Source: Aggregatibacter actinomycetemcomitans
Lineage (GTDB): Bacteria > Pseudomonadota > Gammaproteobacteria > Enterobacterales > Pasteurellaceae
Direction of reading: 5' to 3'
NCBI GenBank assembly: GCA_017160915.1
Contig: JACAWG010000080.1
Location: forward strand, 1 to 63,284
DNA: 63,284 nucleotides
How positions within the stretch are numbered: position 1 is the first letter of the stretch; each line of letters begins with the position of its first letter. Shown piece after piece: positions 8,685-18,305 of this stretch. Position numbers and translations under genes: made by a program. The notes under the pieces are model-generated. The model was given only the letters and a program-made list of their open reading frames with translations, searched no databases and was not told the DNA's origin.

Positions 8685-11285
8685 ATGGAACTTCAATTTG
8701 AAACCTTGGATTATCAAACGCGCGCCATTCAAGCCGCGGTGGATTTGTTCATCGGACAACCCAATCAGCAAACGGAATTCGGTTTGAAAGCGCAAAATGA
8801 CATGCGTTTTGTGGCAAATTTGCCGTTGCAAATTAATGATGAACAGCTACAACAAAACTTGGCTAAGCAACAAAATACTTTTAATTTTGACCGCACTTTA
8901 ATTGGGGAACAGGGTAAAAATTTTACCGTAGAAATGGAAACCGGCACGGGGAAAACCTATGTTTATTTACGTACGATTTTTGAATTGAATCGTCAATATG
9001 GCTGGCAGAAATTTGTGATTGTTGTGCCGAGTGTGCCGATTCGTGAAGGCGTATTGCACACTTTGGAAACAACGCGTAACCACTTTGCCACCTTGTTTGA
9101 TAATCCAAGTGTAAATCCGAAATATGAATATAAGAGTAATCAACTTTCCCGCTTAAAATCTTTTGCTACCGGCAATCATATTGAGATTTTGGTCATGAAT
9201 ATTGATGCCTTTGCCAAAGAAAGTAATGTGATTAATACACCAAATGAAAGTGGCGATGCGCCCATTCGTTATATTCAAAACGTCAATCCTATTGTAATTA
9301 TTGATGAGCCGCAGAATATGGAAACGGATATTCGCCGTCATGCTATTGAAAGTCTAAATCCTTTATTTACTCTGCGCTATTCGGCGACCCATAAAAACGC
9401 CTACAACCCGATTTTTAGCCTCAATCCCGTGCAGGCGTATGAATTAGGTTTAGTAAAGCAAATCGAAGTAGACAGCGTGTTGGCGGATAATGATGTGAAT
9501 GGCGCTTATGTGGCATTAAAAGAAATTAATGTAGGTGCGAAAAGCTGGTCGGCGAAAGTGGAAATCTTGGTGAGTGATAAGTCGATGAAGAAGAAAATCG
9601 TCACTATTAAACAAAGTCAGGATCTATTTGATCTTTCTAAACAAAATGATGCTTACCGCATCGGCTATATTTTGGAAGGAATGAATGTTGAGGAGCAACA
9701 GATTCAATTTTCCGGCGGGTTAAAAGTGACGAAAGGCGTTGATGATTCATTATTGAAGGACGACATTCAAAAAATGCAAATTCGCCGAACTATTGAAGAG
9801 CATTTACGTAAAGAAAAACATTTAAATCCGTTGGGCATTAAAGTGTTGTCGCTATTTTTTATTGATAAAGTGGATAACTACCGCAACGACGGTAAATTTT
9901 ATCAATGGTTTGAGGAAATTTATCGTGAATTAACTGATGAAGATCCAACGAGTGTGCATAAAGGTTATTTTTCCAAAGATAAAAAAGGCGTTTTGAAAGA
10001 TACCAACGGCACGACACAGGCGGATAATGACACTTATCATTTAATTATGCGGGATAAAGAAACCTTGCTGTCTTTGGATAAGCCGTTACGTTTTATTTTC
10101 TCTCATTCTGCTTTGCGTGAGGGGTGGGATAATCCGAATGTGTTTCAAATTTGTACGTTAAACGATACCCATTCGGAAATTAAAAAACGACAAGAAATCG
10201 GACGTGGATTGCGCTTGCCGGTGAACCAATTTGGCGTAAGAAGTTATGAGCGGGATAAAAATATCCTGACAGTGATTGCTAATGAAAGCTATGAGGAATT
10301 TGCGACCAAATTACAACGGGAAATTGAAGAAGATTGCGGTGTGTTCTTTGATAAAGGGCAAATTAAAAATAAGCTGGATCGAAAATATGTGCGTTATCGC
10401 AAAGATTTTAGTCAACACCCGGAATTTGCTGCGATTTGGGAACGTATTAAGCACCAAACGACTTATCGGGTCAATTTTTCACAGGATGAGCTGATCGAAA
10501 GTGCGGTCGAAAATTTGGTCAAAATGCCACGTATTGATGAGGTGAAAATTCGACATGAAAAGGTCGCCTTTGCGATTAATGAAAAAGGTGTGACGACAGA
10601 ATATCGATCTTCCAATCAGGTAACGCCAAAAACCCACTGGGATATTCCCGATGTGTTGGGCGAGTTACAGAAGAAAACCGGGTTAACCCGTCAAACCATT
10701 TGCCGTATTTTGCAAAAATCAGAACGCTTGGCAGAGATTTATCATAATCCGCAACGTTTTATTGATTTGGTTGCAGAAAAAATTAATGAAGCGTTAAGTC
10801 AAATTATGGCGGATGGTGTGGAATATCACCGCATGGCAGATCGCACTTATGAAATGACCTTATTTAAGGATTTTGAGTTTTATCTTAATCAATACAGTTT
10901 TTCTGTGAGTAATCAATCAAAAACCATTTATGAGGGCTATATTGCCCTAGATTCCAACACGGAAAATACGTTTGCCTGCCATTGTGAAAGCAGTGAATAT
11001 GTCGAATTTTATTTTAAGTTGCCGAAAAACTTCAAAATTCCAACGCCGTTGGGTAATTATAACCCCGACTGGGCGGTGGTATTTAAAGGGCAGAATAAAG
11101 TTTACTTTGTGGCGGAAACCAAAAATACCGGCAAGAGTATTCAGCGAGGTGTTGATGAAAGCAAGTTAGACGCTTCAGAACAAATGAAAATTGCCTATGC
11201 CAGAAAGAATTTTGAACATCTCCACAAAGATTACGATGACTTGGAATATCGTGTGGTAGAAAAAGTAGAGGAACTTGTGGTTTAG
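8685..11285 (+). CDS. res: Type III restriction enzyme subunit Res
   Basis: ATP-dependent helicase-nuclease subunit that cuts unmodified DNA together with Mod. Of 866 residues, the N-terminal half has superfamily 2 helicase motifs: Walker A METGTGKTYV, the DEAD-like box VIIIDEPQNM, SATHKN, and motif VI QEIGRGLRLPV. The C-terminal end carries a PD-(D/E)XK endonuclease site, NPDWAVVF followed by VAETKNTG. A strong AAGGAGG precedes the ATG, so Res can be made when Mod is OFF, where it would be expected to be inactive without Mod. Uptake signals at 8890 and 10499 suggest long residence in this lineage. The reading frame is intact. Confidence 0.95.
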   Translation: MELQFETLDYQTRAIQAAVDLFIGQPNQQTEFGLKAQNDMRFVANLPLQINDEQLQQNLAKQQNTFNFDRTLIGEQGKNFTVEMETGTGKTYVYLRTIFELNRQYGWQKFVIVVPSVPIREGVLHTLETTRNHFATLFDNPSVNPKYEYKSNQLSRLKSFATGNHIEILVMNIDAFAKESNVINTPNESGDAPIRYIQNVNPIVIIDEPQNMETDIRRHAIESLNPLFTLRYSATHKNAYNPIFSLNPVQAYELGLVKQIEVDSVLADNDVNGAYVALKEINVGAKSWSAKVEILVSDKSMKKKIVTIKQSQDLFDLSKQNDAYRIGYILEGMNVEEQQIQFSGGLKVTKGVDDSLLKDDIQKMQIRRTIEEHLRKEKHLNPLGIKVLSLFFIDKVDNYRNDGKFYQWFEEIYRELTDEDPTSVHKGYFSKDKKGVLKDTNGTTQADNDTYHLIMRDKETLLSLDKPLRFIFSHSALREGWDNPNVFQICTLNDTHSEIKKRQEIGRGLRLPVNQFGVRSYERDKNILTVIANESYEEFATKLQREIEEDCGVFFDKGQIKNKLDRKYVRYRKDFSQHPEFAAIWERIKHQTTYRVNFSQDELIESAVENLVKMPRIDEVKIRHEKVAFAINEKGVTTEYRSSNQVTPKTHWDIPDVLGELQKKTGLTRQTICRILQKSERLAEIYHNPQRFIDLVAEKINEALSQIMADGVEYHRMADRTYEMTLFKDFEFYLNQYSFSVSNQSKTIYEGYIALDSNTENTFACHCESSEYVEFYFKLPKNFKIPTPLGNYNPDWAVVFKGQNKVYFVAETKNTGKSIQRGVDESKLDASEQMKIAYARKNFEHLHKDYDDLEYRVVEKVEELVV

Positions 11286-11319
11286 ATACGTTGATTATTC
11301 TAAAATCCATCTCAAAAAC

Positions 11320-11365
11320 GACCGCACTTTATGCAGCTATAAGACGCTACGTTTAAAGTGCGGTC
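11320..11365. terminator. Bidirectional terminator between res and letB
   Basis: Uptake signals at 11321-11329 and 11356-11364 form an inverted pair (GACCGCACTTTA/TAAAGTGCGGTC) between convergent genes. The plus strand continues with AATTTTT. Confidence 0.75.
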
Positions 11366-11375
11366 AATTTTTCCA

Positions 11376-14033
11376 TTAATTTTTGGCTGCCGGTAACGCG
11401 CCTTGATTCCATTTCTGTGCATCTTCCGGGCGTTTGACTTGCAATAAGAAATGCTGGTTGGCTTTTGCCTGCCCTTGCACCACTGTGCCTGACGGGGTGG
11501 AGAAGGAAATTCCGCCTTTTAACAGCTGTTGTACGCTGCCGGTGTTGAATTGGGCGCCGGACCAGCCGAGGTTGAAATCGTAACCGGAGGCGATCCAGAA
11601 TTCGGAATTTTGGCGCACGAGATGCTGATATTTCGGGGCGATAAGAATGTTGATAAATACCCGATCTCCTAAGGAATTCAGCTCTAAGTTTTTAATGGTT
11701 CCCACTTCCACACCGCGATACATAATCGGCGATCCTGCGGTGATATTTAACGCGTCGTTGGTTTCCAACACAAGCGGCAACCCGTTGGTATATTTAATGT
11801 TATTGTTGACGGATTGGTTTAAGGCAAATTGTGTTTTGCTTTTGCCGGAACCCACTTCCACATCAATGTACGGTTGCAATAAACTGTCGATATTTTCAAT
11901 ACCGCCCGCGGAAATCTGCGGTGAAATCACTTTAAAGCGCGAGCCTTCTTTGGCGATTAGCGTCATGTAATTCGGGTTAATTAATGCTTTGGTGATGATT
12001 TTATTGCTTTTCTGATCAAGCTGAATGCTGTCGATTTCACCGATGGTTAAGCCTAAATAGCGTAATGCCATGCCTTTACTGAGGTTGGTGGCGTCCTCGG
12101 CAGTCAGGGTGATTTGTTGCCCGGCAGACTTGGCGCGCAGTTCGTTCGGATAAAGGGTATGGTTACCTTTGCCACCGCTGTTATCAAAACTGATGGCGCC
12201 TTTTAACGAACGAGCCACCGGCGTTGCCTGAATGCTGATGCCTTTCGGGGTAATGTCGATTTGTGCCGCATTTTCCACCCAGAAGACGCTTTTTTCTGTC
12301 AATAAATGACGGTATTTCGGGTAAATAAACACATCGACGGCAAAATTTTGGGTTTGTGGACGAATATCCAAAATTTTACCCACTTCATATTGGCGATAAA
12401 GCACCAGCGAGCCTTTGTTAATGCTTGGCAGATTGGCGGTGTTAAGGGTAATGCTTGGTTTCGGCTGATTGTCGGTAATGCCGGCTTCCGCGTTGGTTAA
12501 ATCGCTGTAAAGGGCGTAGCTTTCTTTCGCGTTGCCCTGATTTTTACCCGCCACCACGCGAATGCCGCCTTGCAGCCATTTTTCCGGCGTGGCAGCTTCA
12601 AAACGTAAGCCGTCAACGCCTAGGCTGACTTCAAAATTGGAAGCGGCGATAAATAGGGTATCGCCGTGAATTAAATGGCGATATTCGCCGGCGATGGCGA
12701 CTTTGAATTTCACGCCGTCGGTATCCACTTGTTGGGACACGATTTCGCCGATTTGAATGTTGTTATAAATCAAAGGCTGCCCTTCGCTGATGCCGTAAGT
12801 TTCCGGCGCGGTTAAATTCAGCACCAGGGTGTTCGGCTGTTTCAGCAATAACTCGCTTTCTTTGATGACATCAAAATCCGTTCGGTTTTCACCGCTGCCC
12901 GGCAACACTTCAAAATATTTGCCGCGTAGCAGTTTTTGTACATCAGTTAAATCCGCCAGACCCGGTTTTTTCACGCGCAATACAATGTTGCTGTTGGCTT
13001 TGAACAAATTGGCAAGGTTCGGATCAATTAATAACGTACCACTTAAAATTTCATCGTTATTTTCCACCGCACTTAATTTGGATAATACGCCGATTTCGGT
13101 ATTTTGGTAATAAACATGGGTTTTCCCTTCCTCCAAACCGGCGGTGTTCGGAATATTTACGTTAATGTTGATACCGCGTTTTGCTGCTTGCAGATTGGAA
13201 TAAAGCGTGTAGCTTTCGTTCATTTCCGCGGCCGGGCTGTCGCTCGGCGAATCGAAGGCGGCAGCACCTTGTACCACAGAGTTGAGGCTATCTACGTTGA
13301 CGTTTAAACCGGAAACGCCGATGTTGGCGCTGATGCCGCTGATATTCCAGAAATGGCTGTCTTTTTTGACGAATTTGGTGTAAGGCTTGTCGATGACCAC
13401 ATCAATTTCCACTTTCTTGCCGTCTTCGGTGAAATGGAAATCATAGATTCGACCTACCGGCATTTTTTTGTAATAAATGGAGGCGCCGATAGAAATGGAA
13501 CCTAAGTCGTCGGCGATTAAATGAATCAGTAAATCGCCCGGATTGAGCTGAGCGATCGGTCCTTCCGTTTCTGCAGAAAATTCGTATTTGTTATCGCCAT
13601 CGCCCGGCTGTAAGGTGATGTAGTTACCTGAAACCAAAGCATCCAAGCCTGAAATCCCGGCGAGGGACGCGCTCGGTTTCACCAACCAGAATTTAGTGTT
13701 TTCCCGTAGGACGGTTCTGGCTTCAGGGTAAATATTGGCAACCACTTCCACTTTTTGCAGATCGTCGGTGAAATTTACCTTTTTCACCACCCCGATTTGC
13801 AAACCTTGGTAGCGAATTTGTGTTTTGCCGGCGACAATACCATCACCGTTGGCAAAGGTGATTTTTACGCTGACGCCTTGTTCCTGCACAATTTGGAAGA
13901 ACAAAATAGCACCGATACACAGGGCGACGAAAGGTAACAACCAAAATGGCGAAATACGTCGGTTTTGACGTACCTGCGCATTGACTTCCGTTTCATTATT
14001 TTGATGTTGCGTGTTTTGCTTGTTGTCTGTCAT
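11376..14033 (-). CDS. letB: LetB (YebT)-like MCE-repeat protein, intermembrane lipid transport
   Basis: Periplasm-spanning MCE protein that, in E. coli, stacks seven MCE rings into a hydrophobic tunnel between the membranes. The 885 residues fit the seven-MCE form (E. coli LetB is about 877). A short cytoplasmic N-terminus is followed by one membrane anchor, FWLLPFVALCIGAILFF near residues 30-46. Then come repeated MCE cores such as GDGIVAGKTQIRYQGLQIGVV, with recurring YRG/YLG-xxxGxI patterns spaced about 110-120 residues apart. The gene starts inside the end of letA (38-base overlap), so the two are co-translated. PqiB is the alternative family, but it has only three MCE domains. Confidence 0.92.
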   Translation of the reverse strand: MTDNKQNTQHQNNETEVNAQVRQNRRISPFWLLPFVALCIGAILFFQIVQEQGVSVKITFANGDGIVAGKTQIRYQGLQIGVVKKVNFTDDLQKVEVVANIYPEARTVLRENTKFWLVKPSASLAGISGLDALVSGNYITLQPGDGDNKYEFSAETEGPIAQLNPGDLLIHLIADDLGSISIGASIYYKKMPVGRIYDFHFTEDGKKVEIDVVIDKPYTKFVKKDSHFWNISGISANIGVSGLNVNVDSLNSVVQGAAAFDSPSDSPAAEMNESYTLYSNLQAAKRGININVNIPNTAGLEEGKTHVYYQNTEIGVLSKLSAVENNDEILSGTLLIDPNLANLFKANSNIVLRVKKPGLADLTDVQKLLRGKYFEVLPGSGENRTDFDVIKESELLLKQPNTLVLNLTAPETYGISEGQPLIYNNIQIGEIVSQQVDTDGVKFKVAIAGEYRHLIHGDTLFIAASNFEVSLGVDGLRFEAATPEKWLQGGIRVVAGKNQGNAKESYALYSDLTNAEAGITDNQPKPSITLNTANLPSINKGSLVLYRQYEVGKILDIRPQTQNFAVDVFIYPKYRHLLTEKSVFWVENAAQIDITPKGISIQATPVARSLKGAISFDNSGGKGNHTLYPNELRAKSAGQQITLTAEDATNLSKGMALRYLGLTIGEIDSIQLDQKSNKIITKALINPNYMTLIAKEGSRFKVISPQISAGGIENIDSLLQPYIDVEVGSGKSKTQFALNQSVNNNIKYTNGLPLVLETNDALNITAGSPIMYRGVEVGTIKNLELNSLGDRVFINILIAPKYQHLVRQNSEFWIASGYDFNLGWSGAQFNTGSVQQLLKGGISFSTPSGTVVQGQAKANQHFLLQVKRPEDAQKWNQGALPAAKN

Positions 14034-15279
14034 AGATTTCCCAAATTAAGCGGCTGTCAAATTGCTCCGCTGCAATCATTGTCAAAAATACCGCCGCGCC
14101 GAAATAGAGCGCCGCCGTACCTACAGAAAAGTCGATAATCTGCCCTCGGGTCACCAAGGACATCATTAGTGCCAATACGAATAAATCAAGCATTGACCAG
14201 CGCCCGACGAAATGCACGATATGTAACAAACGCATTTGCCAGCGAATAGAATGTTTCAGTTTAAAGTGTACGCAGGTAAGCAGGTACAACATAATCAGCA
14301 CCTTGCTAATGGGCACGAAAATACTGGCGGTAAATACCACGAACGCAATGAAGTAACTGCCCATGTCGATAAAACTGATCACGCCCGACATTAACGTGTC
14401 CGCACTTGGCGCACCGTTTAAATAAATCACCGACATCGGCAATAAATTCGCCGGGAACAGCATAATAATGCCCGCAATTAAGAGTGCCCAGGTGCGTTGT
14501 AATTTAATGGAATTTGACAAATCAATTTGCGAATAGCAACGCGGACAAATCTCATGCCCTTTGCGATCGGTGAGCGGATTGATGAAACTATACTGGCAGG
14601 AATGGCAAAAGCGCAGATCTTCCACATGGGTGAGATTGCTTACCGCTTTGTTTTGCGGGTAAAAATCGTTCCACACTTCATCGGGATTGATTTTAATAAA
14701 TAAAAGCGTGGTTAAAAGCGCGGTAAAAACAAAAGCGATTAAGTAAATATTCAGTTCCAATGTGGCGTATTCCTGAACCTTGAAAATGCTTACCCCCAAC
14801 GCCACCAAATACACGTCAAACATCACCCAGGGTTTTATATAGCCGAGAGAAATCAGCAAATTGCGCGGTTTGATATGCATGATTTGCGCCAGTCGCAGCA
14901 GGATAACCAGCAGCGCAAAGGCAATAGGCATAAACACGGCGCAAAGGAACACTAAAAATGCCGTGTAAGAAAAACCTTGTGTCGCCATTTTCCATACGCC
15001 CAGCCAGACCGAGGCGTCAATTTTTTCGCCTAATAAATCAATGCTTAAAAGCGGGTAAGTTAACGCGAAAGGCATCAGGATTAAAATGGAAATGGCGATA
15101 ATCGAACAGCGTTTTAAACTCCAGCGGCTGGTGGCGTATAACACATTATGACAGCGCGGACAAAGGGCGCGTTGTCCTTGTTGTAACGCAGCAATTTTAA
15201 CCACGGCATTGCATTCACCGCAACGAACGAGGCGGTGAAAAGTAGCGTCGGCTAAATTTAACGTGGAATGTGCTGTCAT
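13996..15279 (-). CDS. letA: LetA (YebS)-like inner-membrane partner of LetB
   Basis: Integral membrane protein (427 residues) of the PqiA/LetA family, thought to load or receive lipids at the base of the LetB tunnel. Two zinc-ribbon-like modules are visible: CGEC...CPRC near residues 16-42, and CHSC...CPRC near residues 222-250. Each is followed by a block of about four hydrophobic helices. This duplicated layout is typical of the family. It overlaps letB and is divergent from proQ, the neighbourhood yebST-proQ-prc known from enterobacteria. Confidence 0.92.
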   Translation of the reverse strand: MTAHSTLNLADATFHRLVRCGECNAVVKIAALQQGQRALCPRCHNVLYATSRWSLKRCSIIAISILILMPFALTYPLLSIDLLGEKIDASVWLGVWKMATQGFSYTAFLVFLCAVFMPIAFALLVILLRLAQIMHIKPRNLLISLGYIKPWVMFDVYLVALGVSIFKVQEYATLELNIYLIAFVFTALLTTLLFIKINPDEVWNDFYPQNKAVSNLTHVEDLRFCHSCQYSFINPLTDRKGHEICPRCYSQIDLSNSIKLQRTWALLIAGIIMLFPANLLPMSVIYLNGAPSADTLMSGVISFIDMGSYFIAFVVFTASIFVPISKVLIMLYLLTCVHFKLKHSIRWQMRLLHIVHFVGRWSMLDLFVLALMMSLVTRGQIIDFSVGTAALYFGAAVFLTMIAAEQFDSRLIWEIYDRQQAKHATSK

Positions 15280-15492
15280 TAATTAAGTTACCTAAGTATA
15301 AAGAAGTGCGTATTTTATACTGTATTTTTCGTTTTTAGTACGAATTTATCTTGCTTAGACAGAAAAAGTGCGGTCATTTTTTGCGGAATTTATTATTTCT
15401 TTTCAGTAAATAGATTATTAATTGTCATTTTTTCTGAAAGTAAGCTAAACTATGGCAAGTTTTTCTACTTAAAATCTATGCAGGATTTCGCA

Positions 15493-16101
15493 ATGACAGA
15501 AGTGCAAAAGTTAACGAATAATAAAGAGATTATTGCTTATTTAGCGGAAAAATTTCCGCTATGTTTTTCTATTGAGGGGGAAGCCAAACCGTTAAAAATC
15601 GGTTTGTTTCAAGATTTAAGCGAAGCGCTGAAAGATGACGAGCGCGTAAGTAAAACCCAACTCCGTCAAGCCTTGCGTCAATATACCTCAAACTGGCGTT
15701 ACCTACACGGTTGCAAAGCCGGTGCAATGCGCGTGGATTTGCAGGGCAATCCGGCGGGTGAATTGGAACAGGAGCACGCCGATCACGCCGCGCAACAATT
15801 AGCGGAAGCCAAAGCCTTGGTCGCCCAAAAACGCGCGGCGGAAAAAGCGGCGAAAGGCGAGAATGAGAAAAAACGCCCTGCCCGTCGCAATCAGAAACAA
15901 GGTGAAAAACCTGCCCGCAAACCTAAATTTAATTTCAATAACGTAGATATGGCGACATTGCAAGTCGGTCAGCAGGTTAAAGTCAAAGCGGCGGATCGTG
16001 CGAAAAACGCAACTATCTTGGAAGTCTCCAAAGATGCCGCCAGAGTGGAATTGGAAAACGGTTTGGTGATTACCGTCACGGCAGATCGTTTATTTGCCTA
16101 A
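15493..16101 (+). CDS. proQ: RNA chaperone ProQ
   Basis: FinO-domain RNA-binding protein that stabilises many mRNAs and small RNAs. Residues about 1-115 form the FinO/ProQ domain ([32 protein letters not shown]). A lysine/arginine-rich linker follows (about 115-150), then a C-terminal Tudor-like domain ([21 protein letters not shown]). I chose the ATG at 15493 (202 residues): AGGA lies seven bases before it and family members begin MTEVQKL. The ATG at 15478 lacks a binding site. Upstream of prc, from which a terminator hairpin separates it. Confidence 0.95.
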   Translation: MTEVQKLTNNKEIIAYLAEKFPLCFSIEGEAKPLKIGLFQDLSEALKDDERVSKTQLRQALRQYTSNWRYLHGCKAGAMRVDLQGNPAGELEQEHADHAAQQLAEAKALVAQKRAAEKAAKGENEKKRPARRNQKQGEKPARKPKFNFNNVDMATLQVGQQVKVKAADRAKNATILEVSKDAARVELENGLVITVTADRLFA

Positions 16102-16112
16102 CTTCTTTGAAT

Positions 16113-16137
16113 AAAGCTATCTTTTACGGATAGCTTT
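16113..16137 (+). terminator. Terminator hairpin between proQ and prc
   Basis: Perfect 9-bp stem AAAGCTATC/GATAGCTTT with a 7-base loop, followed by GTTTATT. It ends 33 bases before the prc start. Confidence 0.7.
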
Positions 16138-16170
16138 GTTTATTGCCGTATTTTAATTAGGAAAGTTTGA

Positions 16171-18228
16171 ATGAAATTTACGAAAACAAAAAGTTATCTG
16201 ACCGCACTTGTATTAAGTTCTTTTTTGCTTAATGCCAATGTTGCGGACGCGGTGCAACCGAAATTAAAACAAAGTGATCTGGTCTCTTTGCAGCCGTCGG
16301 AATCCAATATGTTCGCCACGAAGCGTGCGACAACCCGCTTAACTCAGTCTCATTACCGTAAATTTCAACTGGATGATGAATTTTCGGAAAAGATTTTTGA
16401 TCGTTATCTGAAAGCTCTGGATTTTAACCGTACGACATTTTTGCAATCCGACGTGGATGAAATGCGTGCCCAATACGGCAATAAAATTGATGACGAATTG
16501 AATGCCGGCAATTTAGATATTGCCTTTAGTATGTACGACTTAATGATGAAACGCCGTTATGAGCGTTATCGTTATGCCTTGTCTTTGTTGGATAAAGAAC
16601 CGAATTTAAACGATGATGATCAAATTGAAATTGATCGTGAAAAAGCGGCATGGCCGAAAACCGAAGCGGACGCGAATAAGTTATGGGAAGCGCGTGTTAA
16701 AAACGACATCATCAGCTTGAAATTAAAAGATAAAAAATGGCCGGAAATTAAAGAAAAATTGGTGAAACGTTATAATTTGGCGATTCGTCGTTTAACCCAA
16801 ACCAAAGCGGATGATGTGGTACAAACCTATTTAAACGCCTTTGCCCGTGAAATTGATCCGCACACCAGTTATTTAGCCCCGCGTACGGCAAAAAGTTTTA
16901 ATGAAAGCATGAACTTATCTTTAGAGGGTATCGGTGCGACATTGCAGGCGGAAGATGATGAAACCAGCATTAAATCTTTAGTGCCCGGCGCACCTGCCGA
17001 ACGCAGTAAAAAATTAAAAGCGGGCGATAAAATTGTCGGTGTCGGTCAGGAAAAAGGCGAAATCGAAGATGTTGTCGGCTGGCGTTTGGAAGACATCGTT
17101 GACAAAATCAAAGGGAAAAAAGGGTCCAAAGTCCGTTTGGAAGTGGAGCCGGCAAAAGGCGGAAAATCCCGTATTGTGACATTGGTTCGCGATAAAATCC
17201 GTATTGAAGATCAAGCGGCGAAATTGACTGTTGAAAAAGTTGACGGCATCAATGTTGCCGTCATTAAAATTCCAAGTTTCTACCTCGGTTTAACGGAAGA
17301 CGTGAAAAAATTATTGGTAGAAATGAAGAACAAAAAAGCCGCCGCGTTAATCGTGGATTTGCGTGAAAACGGTGGCGGAGCATTGACCGAAGCGGTCGGT
17401 TTAAGCGGCTTATTCATTAGCGATGGACCGGTGGTGCAAGTGCGGGACGCTTATCAACGTATTCGCGTACACGAAGATCCGGACAATATGCAACAATATA
17501 CCGGTCCGTTATTGGTGATGATTAACCGCTTCAGTGCCTCTGCGTCGGAAATTTTTGCCGCCGCGATTCAGGATTACAACCGCGGTATTATTATCGGGCA
17601 AAATACCTACGGAAAAGGCACGGTGCAACAAAGTCGTTCTCTCAATTTTGTGTATGACTTGGATCAAACCCCGCTTGGCTTAATTCAATATACCATTCAA
17701 AAGTTCTATCGTATCAATGGCGGAAGTACCCAATTAAAAGGTGTTGCGCCGGATATTAAATTCCCGGATGTGATTGATGCGAAAGAATACGGTGAAGAAA
17801 AAGAAGATAACGCCTTGCCTTGGGATAAAATCCCGTCGGTGAATTACTCCGAAGTGATGAAAGCGCGTGATTCTGTTTCCGAGTTGACCAAAAAACATAA
17901 GGAAAGAATCGCGAAAAATCCGGAATTTATTGCGTTAAATGAGGATTTGAAAGTCCGTGATGAACGTCGTGATCGTAAATTCTTATCGCTGAATTATCAA
18001 AAACGCAAAGCGGAAAACGATAAGGACGACGAAAAACGTTTGAAAGATATTAATGAACGTTTCAAACGTGAAGGTAAGAAACCGTTAAAAGACATTAATG
18101 ATTTACCGAAAGATTACGAAGCCCCGGATTTCTTCCTGAAAGAAGCAGAATCCATTGCGGCGGATGTTGTAAAATTTGATGCAGAGAAAACCGGGCTGAA
18201 AGACGCGGATACCTCTGCAAAGCAATAA
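16171..18228 (+). CDS. prc: Carboxy-terminal (tail-specific) protease Prc
   Basis: Periplasmic serine-lysine protease that processes lipoproteins and peptidoglycan hydrolases and degrades tagged proteins. An N-terminal signal peptide (KSYLTALVLSSFLLNANVADA) is followed by the helical N-domain, a PDZ domain near residues 245-340 (LEGIGATLQAEDDETSIKSL), and the catalytic domain. FSASASEIF places the nucleophile at S457 and YGKGTVQ the general base at K482. These, with D468, match the spacing of E. coli S452, D463 and K477. The 685 residues equal the family length. An uptake signal sits inside the signal-peptide codons. Confidence 0.96.
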   Translation: MKFTKTKSYLTALVLSSFLLNANVADAVQPKLKQSDLVSLQPSESNMFATKRATTRLTQSHYRKFQLDDEFSEKIFDRYLKALDFNRTTFLQSDVDEMRAQYGNKIDDELNAGNLDIAFSMYDLMMKRRYERYRYALSLLDKEPNLNDDDQIEIDREKAAWPKTEADANKLWEARVKNDIISLKLKDKKWPEIKEKLVKRYNLAIRRLTQTKADDVVQTYLNAFAREIDPHTSYLAPRTAKSFNESMNLSLEGIGATLQAEDDETSIKSLVPGAPAERSKKLKAGDKIVGVGQEKGEIEDVVGWRLEDIVDKIKGKKGSKVRLEVEPAKGGKSRIVTLVRDKIRIEDQAAKLTVEKVDGINVAVIKIPSFYLGLTEDVKKLLVEMKNKKAAALIVDLRENGGGALTEAVGLSGLFISDGPVVQVRDAYQRIRVHEDPDNMQQYTGPLLVMINRFSASASEIFAAAIQDYNRGIIIGQNTYGKGTVQQSRSLNFVYDLDQTPLGLIQYTIQKFYRINGGSTQLKGVAPDIKFPDVIDAKEYGEEKEDNALPWDKIPSVNYSEVMKARDSVSELTKKHKERIAKNPEFIALNEDLKVRDERRDRKFLSLNYQKRKAENDKDDEKRLKDINERFKREGKKPLKDINDLPKDYEAPDFFLKEAESIAADVVKFDAEKTGLKDADTSAKQ

Positions 18229-18242
18229 ACGTTTCATTTTCT

Positions 18243-18267
18243 GACCGCACTTTTTAAAAGTGCGGTC
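18243..18267 (+). terminator. Uptake-signal hairpin terminator between prc and ldtD
   Basis: A perfect 12-bp inverted repeat around one central T, built from uptake signals at 18244-18252 and 18258-18266, followed by GTTTTT. The ldtD start is only 38 bases away. Confidence 0.75.
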
Positions 18268-18305
18268 GTTTTTACCTAAGTTTAGAGATTAAGGAACAGC
18301 GATTA

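Noticed and set aside
13996-15279. letAB considered as pqiAB
   Set aside because: The partner has about seven MCE modules in 885 residues, not three, and the neighbours proQ-prc match the yebST locus.
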